Source of the DNA: an uncultured Sphaerochaeta sp.
GTDB lineage: Bacteria; Spirochaetota; Spirochaetia; Sphaerochaetales; Sphaerochaetaceae
Assembly: GCF_963677315.1 (NCBI RefSeq)
Contig: NZ_OY781939.1
Location: 434,001-498,000, forward strand
Direction of reading: 5' to 3'
Length of the DNA: 64,000 nucleotides
Shown here: piece by piece, positions 25,052 to 33,310 of the stretch
How positions within the stretch are numbered: position 1 is the first letter of the stretch
Layout of the letters: every line of letters begins with the position of its first letter
Position numbers and translations under genes: made by a program
Notes under the pieces: model-generated
The model's input: only the letters and a program-made list of their open reading frames with translations
Told to the model about the DNA's origin: nothing
Database searches by the model: none

Positions 25052-26371
25052 ATGTCCAACGTAACTCAGCAGCTCTCGAAGGTTGCGCTCAAGCGCGCAG
25101 ATATCATGATACCAAAAGCAACAGTCAATCTCTCCAAATGGGCAGTTGTTGCTTGCGACCAGTATACTTCAGAACCCGAATATTGGGAACAGGTCAAACA
25201 ACTCGTGGGGGAGAATCCTTCAACACTCAACCTGATCTATCCTGAAGTATACCTTGAGGAGGCAGATCCAGAAAAACGTATTGAGTCAATCAATGCCACC
25301 ATGAGACAGTATGTAGAAGAGGATCTGTTCAACGTATACAAGAATGCTTTTTTTCTGGTACACCGAACTACTCCTTCCAGCAATATCGGACGCTGGGGTC
25401 TTCTTGTTGCACTGGACCTTGAGCAGTATGACTATGCCCCTGATTCACGCAGCATGATCAGGGCGACTGAGGGAACCATTCTCTCCAGGATACCACCGAG
25501 AAAAGAGATTCGTAAGAATGCACCGCTTGAACTTCCCCACATCATGGTCTTGATCAATGACGAGAAGCGTTCGGTCATTGAACCGCTTGCAAAGAAGAAA
25601 GAGCAACTTCCACTTGCCTATGAAACAGAACTTATGGCTGGAGGCGGTGCTTTGAAAGCCTGGGTTGTTGATACTGAAGAAGACATGCTCAAGATTGCAG
25701 AGTCCTTGGATGGAATGCTTGATGCACTCCCCCAGGATAATCCCCTGCTCTATGCCATGGGGGACGGTAACCACAGCCTTGCAACAGCGAAGAGTTGTTG
25801 GATGGATATCAGGGAGACCCTCACGGAAGAAGAGCGAAAAGAGCATCCTGCACGCTATGCATTGGTTGAACTAGAGAATATCTTTGATGAGGGATTGGAG
25901 TTTGAACCGATCCACCGTGTACTTTTCGATCTTGACCAGCATACGTTTGAAAGCGAGCTCGCAAAAGCTTGTGACCATTTTGAGAAAGAAAAGGTATCAG
26001 ACCTAAAATCACTCGACGCAGCAATCAACAAAGAGGATGGCGTACAGAGGTTCGGGTTCTGTGACAAGCATGGATATCAAGTGTACATACTTACAGAGCC
26101 AAAAGCTTCCATCGCCGCAGGTACCCTGCAATTGATCATAGATTCATTGCTTGCACAGAAAATTGCCAGTGTGGACTATATCCATGGAAAGGATGTCACA
26201 GCTACCCTGGGAAGCAAGGATGGCAACATTGGGCTCATCCTGCCGGAAGTCTCCAAATCAACCTTCTTTGATTCGATCATCAGGGACAATGCTTTGCCGA
26301 GGAAAACCTTCTCCATGGGAGAAGCGCATGAGAAGCGGTATTACATGGAGGCAAGGAAGATTCAACGCTAA
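25052..26371 (+). CDS. DUF1015 family protein
   Basis: A 439-residue soluble protein. Recognisable DUF1015 features are the N-terminal AVVACDQYTSEPEYW, the HRTTPSSNIGRWGLLVALDL region, and the central YAMGDGNHSLATAKSCW, a strongly conserved GDGNHS/LATAK motif in this family. The reaction is unknown. The ATG at 25052 is chosen because GAGG lies seven bases before it; the ATG six bases upstream is too close. The gene is divergent from thiN and its stop overlaps the stop of the converging TsaC-like gene by four bases (CTAA). Confidence 0.9.
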   Translation: MSNVTQQLSKVALKRADIMIPKATVNLSKWAVVACDQYTSEPEYWEQVKQLVGENPSTLNLIYPEVYLEEADPEKRIESINATMRQYVEEDLFNVYKNAFFLVHRTTPSSNIGRWGLLVALDLEQYDYAPDSRSMIRATEGTILSRIPPRKEIRKNAPLELPHIMVLINDEKRSVIEPLAKKKEQLPLAYETELMAGGGALKAWVVDTEEDMLKIAESLDGMLDALPQDNPLLYAMGDGNHSLATAKSCWMDIRETLTEEERKEHPARYALVELENIFDEGLEFEPIHRVLFDLDQHTFESELAKACDHFEKEKVSDLKSLDAAINKEDGVQRFGFCDKHGYQVYILTEPKASIAAGTLQLIIDSLLAQKIASVDYIHGKDVTATLGSKDGNIGLILPEVSKSTFFDSIIRDNALPRKTFSMGEAHEKRYYMEARKIQR

Positions 26372-26946
26372 GCAAGAAGTGCTGACGCATCATAGTCGCC
26401 ACAGCGCAACAAGGTGTAGGGAGTTGTCGTACAATCGATCAAGGTGGAGGGAGTATCCCTCTGCCGCATCGGATCCACGACAATGGCCTGCACCTTATCT
26501 TTGTATGTGAAGATAATATCTGTAATATTGGTTATGGAGTACCCATGGGGATTTACGGCAGTTGAATAGATTGGGGAACCGAGACGGGTAAGCAGTTCCT
26601 GTATGAAAGGGTCATTTGGAACCCGGATTGCATGGGTCCCTTCACCGTCCATAGCCGGAAGGATGCAGGTAAGCGAGCAGGGCCAATGATCATGGAGTAC
26701 CTCTGGAACGCGGCAAAGTTGTTGTGCTTGCTCAAGAGTTGCCAAGATAGCAAACTGTTGTTGCCCTAGATGCTCCTTCAATGCGCGAATCTTTTGAAAC
26801 GTCGTGGCAACCTTACCACTCAGACCATAGATTGTGTCACAGGGAAGGATCATAAGCTGGTCCTCCTGAAGATGAACCACACATCGGTCCAAGGTCGCTT
26901 GTTCTGACTTATAGAGGAGTTCTGCTTCCTCACCTTTCCAACTCAT
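26368..26946 (-). CDS. TsaC/Sua5 (YrdC domain) family protein
   Basis: A 192-residue protein consisting of one YrdC domain. It should make threonylcarbamoyl-AMP for the t6A modification at position 37 of ANN-decoding tRNAs, if fully active. Visible family motifs: LPCDTIYGLSG near residue 35, KIRALKEH for the K-x-R site, CPCSLTCILP-type segment (WPCSLTCILPA), and AIRVPNDPF. The usual S-x-x-S-G motif after the STAVN segment is altered (PHGYSITNI). The C-terminal Sua5 domain is absent, as in TsaC. GGAGG is seven bases before the ATG, which overlaps the upstream FtsB-like gene by 17 bases. Confidence 0.85.
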   Translation of the reverse strand: MSWKGEEAELLYKSEQATLDRCVVHLQEDQLMILPCDTIYGLSGKVATTFQKIRALKEHLGQQQFAILATLEQAQQLCRVPEVLHDHWPCSLTCILPAMDGEGTHAIRVPNDPFIQELLTRLGSPIYSTAVNPHGYSITNITDIIFTYKDKVQAIVVDPMRQRDTPSTLIDCTTTPYTLLRCGDYDASALLA

Positions 26947-27388
26947 ACGTTCGCCTCCGCCTATTCTGCATCCACCAATAGCATAGCGTAATCACTGCTG
27001 CCATGACTAGGGAGGCAAGTGCTAGATATATGGTAGGAATTCCAGAAAACCCCAGAGACTCACCTGATTCAAAGGTGCGGAGTATCCTATCCTCATAGGG
27101 GCTGGAATTTTGATCCTCATCAATGAAGTAATATACCTGTTCCCCTTCACTCTGATATCCATACTTGAAGGCAGCATCCTTTAGAGCATCTTCACTGCTC
27201 GCTTCATCTCTCTGTCGTCTCAACGAGTCCACCTGTAATGAAAGCATGGTCTGCTCATACGAAAGTTTTGATATTTCAGCTTTCAAGGCTCGATTATGCA
27301 GAAAACCTCCAGTACCAAGTACTGTCATAAGTAAGGAAAAGATAAAAACTAGGCTGAAAGCGAATAGTAGCGGAATTTTTCTTGTCAT
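26930..27388 (-). CDS. FtsB/DivIC-like membrane protein with second C-terminal helix
   Basis: A 152-residue protein with an N-terminal membrane helix (PLLFAFSLVFIFSLLMTVLG), a coiled coil (LKAEISKLSYEQTMLSLQVDSLRRQRDE) and a short loop region ending in GEQVYYF. That order is the one of FtsB/DivIC septum proteins. Unlike those, it carries a second helix (TIYLALASLVMAAVITLCYWW) and a basic tail, so both ends should be cytoplasmic. The start is the ATG at 27388, preceded by AAGGA; an upstream TTG is not favoured. Division function is inference. Confidence 0.7.
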   Translation of the reverse strand: MTRKIPLLFAFSLVFIFSLLMTVLGTGGFLHNRALKAEISKLSYEQTMLSLQVDSLRRQRDEASSEDALKDAAFKYGYQSEGEQVYYFIDEDQNSSPYEDRILRTFESGESLGFSGIPTIYLALASLVMAAVITLCYWWMQNRRRRTYELER

Positions 27389-27405
27389 GCCATCCTTCAA
27401 TCACT

Positions 27406-27422
27406 ATACTAAGTATGATACT
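27406..27422. promoter_or_regulatory. Overlapping palindromes in a divergent promoter region
   Basis: ATACT-A-AGTAT and AGTAT-G-ATACT overlap within 17 bases of the 74-base gap between the FtsB-like and GGDEF-like genes. They could be an operator or two divergent -10 regions; no factor is known. Confidence 0.35.
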
Positions 27423-27462
27423 ATACCAATAATACTGGTGTAAAGTTTGCATGGAGGTGGCA

Positions 27463-28371
27463 ATGTCTGAAAACAAACACTATGGACGTCAGATTTTTCT
27501 GAGCCTGTTCCTTACCGTATTTCTCCTCTTGGCCGGCCTCTATCTTGCTTCACGGTATCTGTTACCACTCTATGATGTCAATCAACAACAGATTTATGAC
27601 ATATTGGTTAAGTTGTTTCCCATTCTTCTCGGCCTTGTAATGATCGAGGTCGGTGTCATGATCGCTCGCAGGAGAGATGAGGAGTATGCTGACCAAGTAG
27701 ACAAACTCCCTCCCAATGCGTATGACAAACCTTTCTACACCCTTCCCGGTGACGACCCCAGCCACCTACACAGTGACGAGCTGTTGCTCAGCCAACAGAG
27801 AGTGCAGCCAAACACTTCCCAGATACAAGATACCATTGAGGAAGAGGAGCTTAAGCCACAGGCGGTTGCTTCCGTCGAACCAATGGTTCCCAGGGAAGAG
27901 GAGGCAATGGTTGAACGCTTTGAAATGGCGGAACCGGAGCAGGAAACAGTGGAGGCAGAAGCAGAGATTGCTGAGCCTGTTGCTGAGAATATCACCTACA
28001 ATACAGACTTTGACACGATCTTGGAAATGGAATTGGATAATTCCAAAGAGATGGATTACGACCTTACCCTGGTCATGATTGAAGTCACCGAAGGTCCTGC
28101 CTCCCTTATTGCAAACAAACTGATGATGCTCAGCGGGGAACTTGCCTACAGCTTCACGCTTGAAGGCGGGAAAATTGCCATGGTACTCCCCTTCTACAAT
28201 GGGGATGAGGCACGCTCATTCACGCTCTCAATCATCGAGAGTTGCCAGAAGGAGTTCTCAGGCTCCTCATTGCAACTAGGATTCGCATCACGGAATGGAA
28301 GAATTGTTGACAAGGAACAATTGCTGCATGAAGCACAGAGTGCCTGCAGCAGCAACTGGGAAGACAACTAA
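27463..28371 (+). CDS. Membrane protein with acidic linker and degenerate GGDEF-like domain
   Basis: 302 residues. Two membrane helices (FLSLFLTVFLLLAGLYLAS and LFPILLGLVMIEVGVMIA), a proline- and glutamate-rich linker (about residues 105-175, with PREEEAMVERFEMAEPEQE), then a globular C-terminal domain. That domain follows the diguanylate-cyclase pattern: a DLTLVMIEV strand, LEGGKIAMVLPF in place of RxGGDEFxxLLP, and a helical tail ELLHEA-like segment (KEQLLHEAQSA). The GGDEF signature and metal aspartates are missing, so it cannot be a normal cyclase; it may be a structural or ligand-binding relic. GGAGG precedes the ATG at 27463. The stop overlaps the rnz stop (CTAA). Confidence 0.65.
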   Translation: MSENKHYGRQIFLSLFLTVFLLLAGLYLASRYLLPLYDVNQQQIYDILVKLFPILLGLVMIEVGVMIARRRDEEYADQVDKLPPNAYDKPFYTLPGDDPSHLHSDELLLSQQRVQPNTSQIQDTIEEEELKPQAVASVEPMVPREEEAMVERFEMAEPEQETVEAEAEIAEPVAENITYNTDFDTILEMELDNSKEMDYDLTLVMIEVTEGPASLIANKLMMLSGELAYSFTLEGGKIAMVLPFYNGDEARSFTLSIIESCQKEFSGSSLQLGFASRNGRIVDKEQLLHEAQSACSSNWEDN

Positions 28372-29291
28372 TCCTTTAAAGGAATCTCAAAACTCATCCT
28401 ATCCTTGGTCAGTATCGTATCAGGGAAAATTAATCTGGCATCCTTAAGCAAGAAGCGTAGTTCTCTGTCCCCATATCGTGGACTGTAATGAAGAAGGCCA
28501 AGCTTGGCCACTTCCGCATCTTTTGCAATCTGGGCAGCTTGACCGGCAGTCATGTGCTTTTTCTCATATGCTGTCTCTTCCATATCGGACGTAAACATCC
28601 CCTCACAAAGCAGAAGATCACTATGCGCTACTTCCTTGGCAATGGACGGAAGATACAGAGAGTCAGTGACATAACTGAATTTTCTACCGCCACGCTTCGC
28701 TCCCATCACGTCTGTGCTGGAGATTACCCTACCATCACTCAGGGTAACCGTCTCTCCTCTTTGCAATTTCCCCCAGAGTGGTCCTACCGGTATTCCCAGT
28801 TCCTGTGCCTTTTCTGGATGGAACTCCCCTGGTCGGTCTTTTTCCTGCATGACATATCCCAAACAGGGTTTGGTATGATTGAGCCTGAAAGCGCGTACGA
28901 TAAAGTCATCAGTCTCCAGGATAACTCCTGGTTCAACCGTCTTTACAATAATCTCATAATTGATATACATATCAAGGATTCTTCGATTGGCATCCACATA
29001 TTCCTTGAGTTTTGGTGGACCATAGAGCGTAAGCGGCTCATCACGGTCAACCTGACTGGAAAGCATAAGTATCCCCGGGAGTCCGGTCACGTGGTCTGCA
29101 TGCATATGACTTATAAAAATGGAATGGATCTTTTTCCACTTCAGATTCAGCATTTTCAGGGAGACCTGCGTACCTTCCCCACAATCGAAGAGAAAGAGTT
29201 CGCCGTCACGACGAACCATGGCACTGGTAAGAAACCTATTGGGAAGGGGCATCATGCCGCTGGTCCCGAGTACAAACACTTCAAAATTCAT
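28368..29291 (-). CDS. rnz: Ribonuclease Z
   Basis: Cleaves the 3' trailer of tRNA precursors. The 307-residue metallo-beta-lactamase protein has the core zinc motif SHMHADHVTGLPG, an N-terminal LGTSGMMP typical of RNase Z, FDCGEGTQ, and later HTKPCLGYV and LLHYSPRYGD. Both tRNA genes in the window lack an encoded CCA, the class of precursor on which RNase Z normally acts. No Shine-Dalgarno sequence is visible before the ATG; instead TATACT ends six bases upstream, so a leaderless mRNA is predicted. It converges on the GGDEF-like gene with a 4-base overlap. Confidence 0.94.
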   Translation of the reverse strand: MNFEVFVLGTSGMMPLPNRFLTSAMVRRDGELFLFDCGEGTQVSLKMLNLKWKKIHSIFISHMHADHVTGLPGILMLSSQVDRDEPLTLYGPPKLKEYVDANRRILDMYINYEIIVKTVEPGVILETDDFIVRAFRLNHTKPCLGYVMQEKDRPGEFHPEKAQELGIPVGPLWGKLQRGETVTLSDGRVISSTDVMGAKRGGRKFSYVTDSLYLPSIAKEVAHSDLLLCEGMFTSDMEETAYEKKHMTAGQAAQIAKDAEVAKLGLLHYSPRYGDRELRFLLKDARLIFPDTILTKDRMSFEIPLKD

Positions 29292-29297
29292 AGAGCA

Positions 29298-29325
29298 AGT
29301 ATACTGAAAAACACCGGTTAATCAA
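29298..29325 (-). promoter_or_regulatory. Promoter of rnz, predicting a leaderless transcript
   Basis: Minus strand: TTGATT (29320-29325), a 16-base spacer and TATACT (29298-29303). Six bases separate the -10 box from the ATG, so the expected start site is the A of the start codon. Confidence 0.55.
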
Positions 29326-30490
29326 AGTGTGTACAGCTTAAAGGTTCAATTCGTTTTACCCTTCGTAAACTAAACTGTACAGATATCACACTTACCAGAA
29401 GCAGAACCAGTACAATGACGAGAATATCTCCCAGAGGATAGACCACTTTAAAATCCAGCAGGTAGTAAGAAAGAGAGGGAATCGAACGATCGGCGACCGC
29501 GCTAAGCAATGGGGATAGATTGCTAGACATCACGATACCCAGCAATGCCCCCCCCATCATGGAGAGAATGGTCACCATCATGACCGTGTAGAAATAGACA
29601 CTGCGTATCAAGCTGTGGCGTGCTCCAAGCAAGGTAAGCATAGCTATCTGATGTTTGTCATCCTCTACCAGTTCCCTGCTCAGTTCGCTGATGAAATAGC
29701 CACAGAGCATTGCAACAGCCACCATAACACCCAACACAGCCTGCCTGCTTGTATTGAGGTTTGTAGCAATGGTGAAATTCTCCTCATCCCAAGAAGTTAC
29801 CATAAACCCATCAGCCTGGTATTCCTGTTTCAAAGGCTCAATCCTCTCCTGACTTACCAACAATTCATGGTAGGTCTCCTCACTGCCCTTGAACAGCCGA
29901 TTGATCAGGTTATAGTCACAAAAGGCGAGATTCGCATCAAGTTCCCGATATCCTGAATCATAGAGATTGCCCACTACGCAGAATTGTGGACGGATCCCAT
30001 CATCACCTACCAGCATCAAGGCAACACGATCACCGATCCCCACCTGGAGTTCATCAGCCAAGGTGGTACTGAGCAGTACCTGTTCCAGTGTGGTAGTCTC
30101 CTTGGGAATTCCATCCATCAAGGTGATCTGCGAGGTTCTCAGTTCGTTGAAATATCCGTCCTCAACACCTTTGAGCCTCACCATCTTGTTTCCTTCTGGG
30201 CTATAGATCAGGGCATAGCTTTGAGAAACAAGCTGCACATCCAGCACACCTTCCTTCTCGGTCAGGACACGTGTGGAATCCTCATGCACTTGCAGATGGC
30301 CATTACCCAATAATGCATATTTATCAGCAATCCCCTTACTCATGGATACCACAAAGATCTGTGCGAAGACCAAGGCTCCAACTACCAGTGTGATCAAAAC
30401 GAGATTAAAGAGGATTCGTTTTCTTGCTGCTCTGCTTCCTTTGTACCCGAGCTTTCTCAGTACCAGAAGACGAAGAAGGCCTTGCTTCAA
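29318..30490 (-). CDS. FtsX-family ABC permease (LolC/LolE-like), second copy
   Basis: 390 residues with the MacB/FtsX topology: one N-terminal helix (ILFNLVLITLVVGALVFAQIF), a large extracytoplasmic domain of about 200 residues, and three C-terminal helices (AVLGVMVAVAMLCGYFISEL, TVMMVTILSMMGGALLGIVM, ILVIVLVLLLVSVISVQFSL). Paired with the ATPase and the other permease it forms a LolCDE-type complex, which releases lipoproteins from the inner membrane; many lipoproteins are coded in this window. No LolA-like carrier is seen next to it. It overlaps the ATPase gene by four bases and ends the 14-gene minus-strand run. Confidence 0.85.
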   Translation of the reverse strand: MKQGLLRLLVLRKLGYKGSRAARKRILFNLVLITLVVGALVFAQIFVVSMSKGIADKYALLGNGHLQVHEDSTRVLTEKEGVLDVQLVSQSYALIYSPEGNKMVRLKGVEDGYFNELRTSQITLMDGIPKETTTLEQVLLSTTLADELQVGIGDRVALMLVGDDGIRPQFCVVGNLYDSGYRELDANLAFCDYNLINRLFKGSEETYHELLVSQERIEPLKQEYQADGFMVTSWDEENFTIATNLNTSRQAVLGVMVAVAMLCGYFISELSRELVEDDKHQIAMLTLLGARHSLIRSVYFYTVMMVTILSMMGGALLGIVMSSNLSPLLSAVADRSIPSLSYYLLDFKVVYPLGDILVIVLVLLLVSVISVQFSLRRVKRIEPLSCTHFD

Positions 30491-31185
30491 AAGCGCACCT
30501 CCACATTTCTGTTATGGAGTTGATAAACGGTATTGCAGCGACTGGCAAAGGCAAGGTTGTGTGTGATCAGCATCAGGGCTACTTCCCTCTCAGCGACCAA
30601 TGAAAAGAGGAGATCTTCAACCAGTGCAGCATTCCTCTCATCCAATGAACCTGTTGGTTCATCGGCAAAAATGAGTGAGGGTTCATTCACCAGAGCCCTT
30701 GCAATAGCGACTCGTTGGCGCTCCCCTCCGGAAAGCTGGTCGCTGGTATGTCCTAGTCGGTCCTGCAAACCAACCAGTTCAAGCATTGCCAAGGCCTTAC
30801 GAGAGGCATCTCTCTCACTGTACCCTGCAATCATGGCAGAGATTTGCACATTCTCAAGTGCTGTGAAATCATCCAGAAGTAAACTGCTCTGGAAGATAAA
30901 GCCCATAGAACGACTTCTCAGTCTACTGAGGTGTTCATCATCAAGGCAGGGAATCTCCTTACCTTCAAAACGGATACTTCCACTGTCTGCAGAGAGCAAT
31001 CCTGCACTGACCTGCAACAGGGTCGACTTCCCGCTCCCGCTTCGCCCGGTGATCGCAATACTCGTTGCACGATTCAGGGTGAGGGAAACCCCTTCCAATA
31101 TCTGGATGGGCTCTCCTCCCCTGAGGGTTGCAGGAAAACTCTTTGAGACTTGTTCTAGGGTGAGTACCTCAGTTGACTTCATCAT
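30487..31185 (-). CDS. ABC ATPase of the LolD/MacB type
   Basis: 232 residues with all ATPase motifs: Walker A GRSGSGKST, the LolD-type Q-loop segment MGFIFQSSLLLDDFTALEN, signature LSGGERQRVAIARAL, Walker B LIFADEPTGSLD and the histidine of LITHN. The ENV-type EN motif and compact size are typical for partners of FtsX-like permeases. It overlaps both flanking permease genes (17 bases upstream, 4 downstream), strong evidence for a three-subunit unit. Confidence 0.92.
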   Translation of the reverse strand: MMKSTEVLTLEQVSKSFPATLRGGEPIQILEGVSLTLNRATSIAITGRSGSGKSTLLQVSAGLLSADSGSIRFEGKEIPCLDDEHLSRLRSRSMGFIFQSSLLLDDFTALENVQISAMIAGYSERDASRKALAMLELVGLQDRLGHTSDQLSGGERQRVAIARALVNEPSLIFADEPTGSLDERNAALVEDLLFSLVAEREVALMLITHNLAFASRCNTVYQLHNRNVEVRF

Positions 31186-32338
31186 GCGTAAACATCTCCA
31201 TGATATCTGCCTTCAGTATCTTATGGGTCCCATGGAAGGACGCAAGGAGGCTGAAGACAACAATGACAATAAACAACACCAGAAGTTCCACACTCCTGAT
31301 CTCAAGTTCCAGATGAACACCCATCGACCGATAGACGTAGGAAGAAAGCGTTGGATACATGGCAATACCTACATAGGAGAGAACAACGCCCACCAAACTT
31401 CCAATGACTGCCACTACCACCGCCTGTAACACGAACAAGGCTTGTACCTTTGCCTTGGTAAGCCCGATGGCTCGGAGCATGGCAATCTCAGTTTGTTTTG
31501 CGAGCAGCAATCTTCTGGAACTGTTCCTGATATGTACCAGTATGACCAACACCATCAGAAAGAGCATAAGTGCCATCATCTTCTGTTCAAGTTCCATTGC
31601 ACCATACAGGGATGCGTTTATCTCCATCCAGGTACTTGTATTGGTAAAACCCATTTGCATGATTTCAGCTTTCACTTCCTTGACATCTTGGGGGGTGAAG
31701 ACCCCAATCTTCAAGGGAACGTCACCTTGCAGGGCAAGCAGGGTCTCTACATCACAGAGGAAGGTGGAGTGATCAAAATCATAGCTGGAGGTATAATAGA
31801 CGGCTCCCACCTCAAGTTCCTTTCTGGACGGAACCACTGTTGCTTGCTTGCCTTTTTTCAGGAATGTAAGGGTAAGGGTTTCACCCATATCGATGGAACG
31901 TGTATTTGAGTAGGAAACCGCAATCTGACCTTCCTGAAACAGGAATCCACGATAGCTGTTCAGATTGGAAAGGAATCTTCCCTCCCCATCAATACCCCTT
32001 AGACGGCCAGCAATGGTCGACCCATCAGTTCCCTGGGCAATGACAGGAATATCTACATACACAAAAGCATGCTGGACAGAGTCCAACCCTTCAATCAGGG
32101 TTGCAGCCTCATTGGCTGCAATGTAATCATTGCTCTGCAGGTCTATCTGAAGATCGAAGGACTCAAAGGTCCTGATATCCTCGAACTGGTTCCGCTGAAG
32201 GGCTTGCATAAACGAAAGCACCGCTACGATGGCAAAGAGACAGAGAGCCAGACCGAGGGAAATACGCACACTTGTCCCACGATGCCGATTCTGCCTGGAG
32301 AAGGCATAACGGGTGGCAAGGCGCAACAATAACCGCAT
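31169..32338 (-). CDS. FtsX-family ABC permease (LolC/LolE-like), first copy
   Basis: 389 residues with the same plan as its partner: an N-terminal helix (RISLGLALCLFAIVAVLSFM), a long extracytoplasmic part (about residues 45-260), and three C-terminal helices (LMVLVILVHI, FVLQAVVVAVIGSLVGVVLSY, ELLVLFIVIVVFSLLASF). The RAIGLTKAKVQALF segment after the second helix is the conserved cytoplasmic coupling loop (compare R-A-x-G in LolC/MacB). It begins two bases after the stop of the exported-protein gene. Sequence divergence from the second permease suggests a heterodimer like LolC/LolE. Confidence 0.85.
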   Translation of the reverse strand: MRLLLRLATRYAFSRQNRHRGTSVRISLGLALCLFAIVAVLSFMQALQRNQFEDIRTFESFDLQIDLQSNDYIAANEAATLIEGLDSVQHAFVYVDIPVIAQGTDGSTIAGRLRGIDGEGRFLSNLNSYRGFLFQEGQIAVSYSNTRSIDMGETLTLTFLKKGKQATVVPSRKELEVGAVYYTSSYDFDHSTFLCDVETLLALQGDVPLKIGVFTPQDVKEVKAEIMQMGFTNTSTWMEINASLYGAMELEQKMMALMLFLMVLVILVHIRNSSRRLLLAKQTEIAMLRAIGLTKAKVQALFVLQAVVVAVIGSLVGVVLSYVGIAMYPTLSSYVYRSMGVHLELEIRSVELLVLFIVIVVFSLLASFHGTHKILKADIMEMFTHDEVN

Positions 32339-32340
32339 AA

Positions 32341-33309
32341 TTACCGGTATGAGATGGAAAGAATTCTCTTCCCACCTGGAGCATAGGTGATATCACAATA
32401 CGGACGTCCTTCACTATAGAGCGTCTGGACCCGCTTCCCATCATCAAGGAAACGCAAGATGCTGGTAGTGCGACCTGCTTCCTTCTCTTCAACCATTGCT
32501 ATTTCTCCCTTTTCAAAGCTGTTCACCACTTCACTTCCATCATTTCTGATAGTGTGTTCACTGATCAGCTCGTTCTCTTCATTATACCGGTATTCAGTCT
32601 CACTGGAAGGATTTTTCTTCAGAACCAATAAACCCTGCTCATCATACAGTTCTTGTACCACACTACCATTCGGTAGTGTACGTTCAACGGTGAATGAACC
32701 TGTCTCTTCAACAACCACATCCAGTTGCGTATCCTCTGATTCTGATGAAAAAGGTTTTACAATGGTACTTCCCTGAATGGTAAGGAATGTCTGTCCTCCC
32801 TGGGTATCTGCATAGGTAAAGGAGTGTTGCTTACCTTCCTGATTGAAGTAACGGATTGAGCTAGCCTCCCCTTTCACGGTCACAACTGCAAGCAAACTTC
32901 CATTCGATGCCGAATAGGTGAAAAGCTGTGCTTCCTGTAAGGAGCCCCCCTGATAAGAGGTAACTCTCTCAAGCTTTCCATCCTCTCCATAGTAGTATGC
33001 ATGTGAGATGGACCCAATTTGCTCTTCACGCAACAAGCCATCCCTGAAAACACGAGAAACCAGGACCTCTCCATCAGAAGAGGACCTGGACACAGTTCGA
33101 TTACCATCATCATTGGAAACGGTCTCTTTCCAGATCATGCCATCAGGTCCCCAGAGTTCCCTGTTCTCATCGTTGAGGGAAAGGTGGTAAGGGGATTCTC
33201 CCGATAACAAACCACGCTCCTGGGCGATGCTGTTTGATTGCACCAATGTTGAAGCAAACAGCACTGAGAAACAGAGAAGCATAGCTGCGCTGGAGATGAG
33301 GTGTTTCAT
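32341..33309 (-). CDS. Exported protein with MORN/YD-like beta repeats
   Basis: 322 residues with a signal sequence (MKHLISSAAMLLCFSVLFAS). The mature part is built of short repeating beta hairpins of the type 'x-Y-x-x-D/E-G-x-L' (HAYYYGEDGKLERVTSYQGG, ELYDEQGLLVLKKN, YRYNEENELISEHTI), like MORN_2/YD repeats of surface proteins. No cysteine lipobox is present. It lies between ftsY (one-base gap) and the first Lol-type permease (two-base gap), so it may be an envelope partner of the exporter; this is inference from position. Confidence 0.72.
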   Translation of the reverse strand: MKHLISSAAMLLCFSVLFASTLVQSNSIAQERGLLSGESPYHLSLNDENRELWGPDGMIWKETVSNDDGNRTVSRSSSDGEVLVSRVFRDGLLREEQIGSISHAYYYGEDGKLERVTSYQGGSLQEAQLFTYSASNGSLLAVVTVKGEASSIRYFNQEGKQHSFTYADTQGGQTFLTIQGSTIVKPFSSESEDTQLDVVVEETGSFTVERTLPNGSVVQELYDEQGLLVLKKNPSSETEYRYNEENELISEHTIRNDGSEVVNSFEKGEIAMVEEKEAGRTTSILRFLDDGKRVQTLYSEGRPYCDITYAPGGKRILSISYR

Positions 33310-33310
33310 C

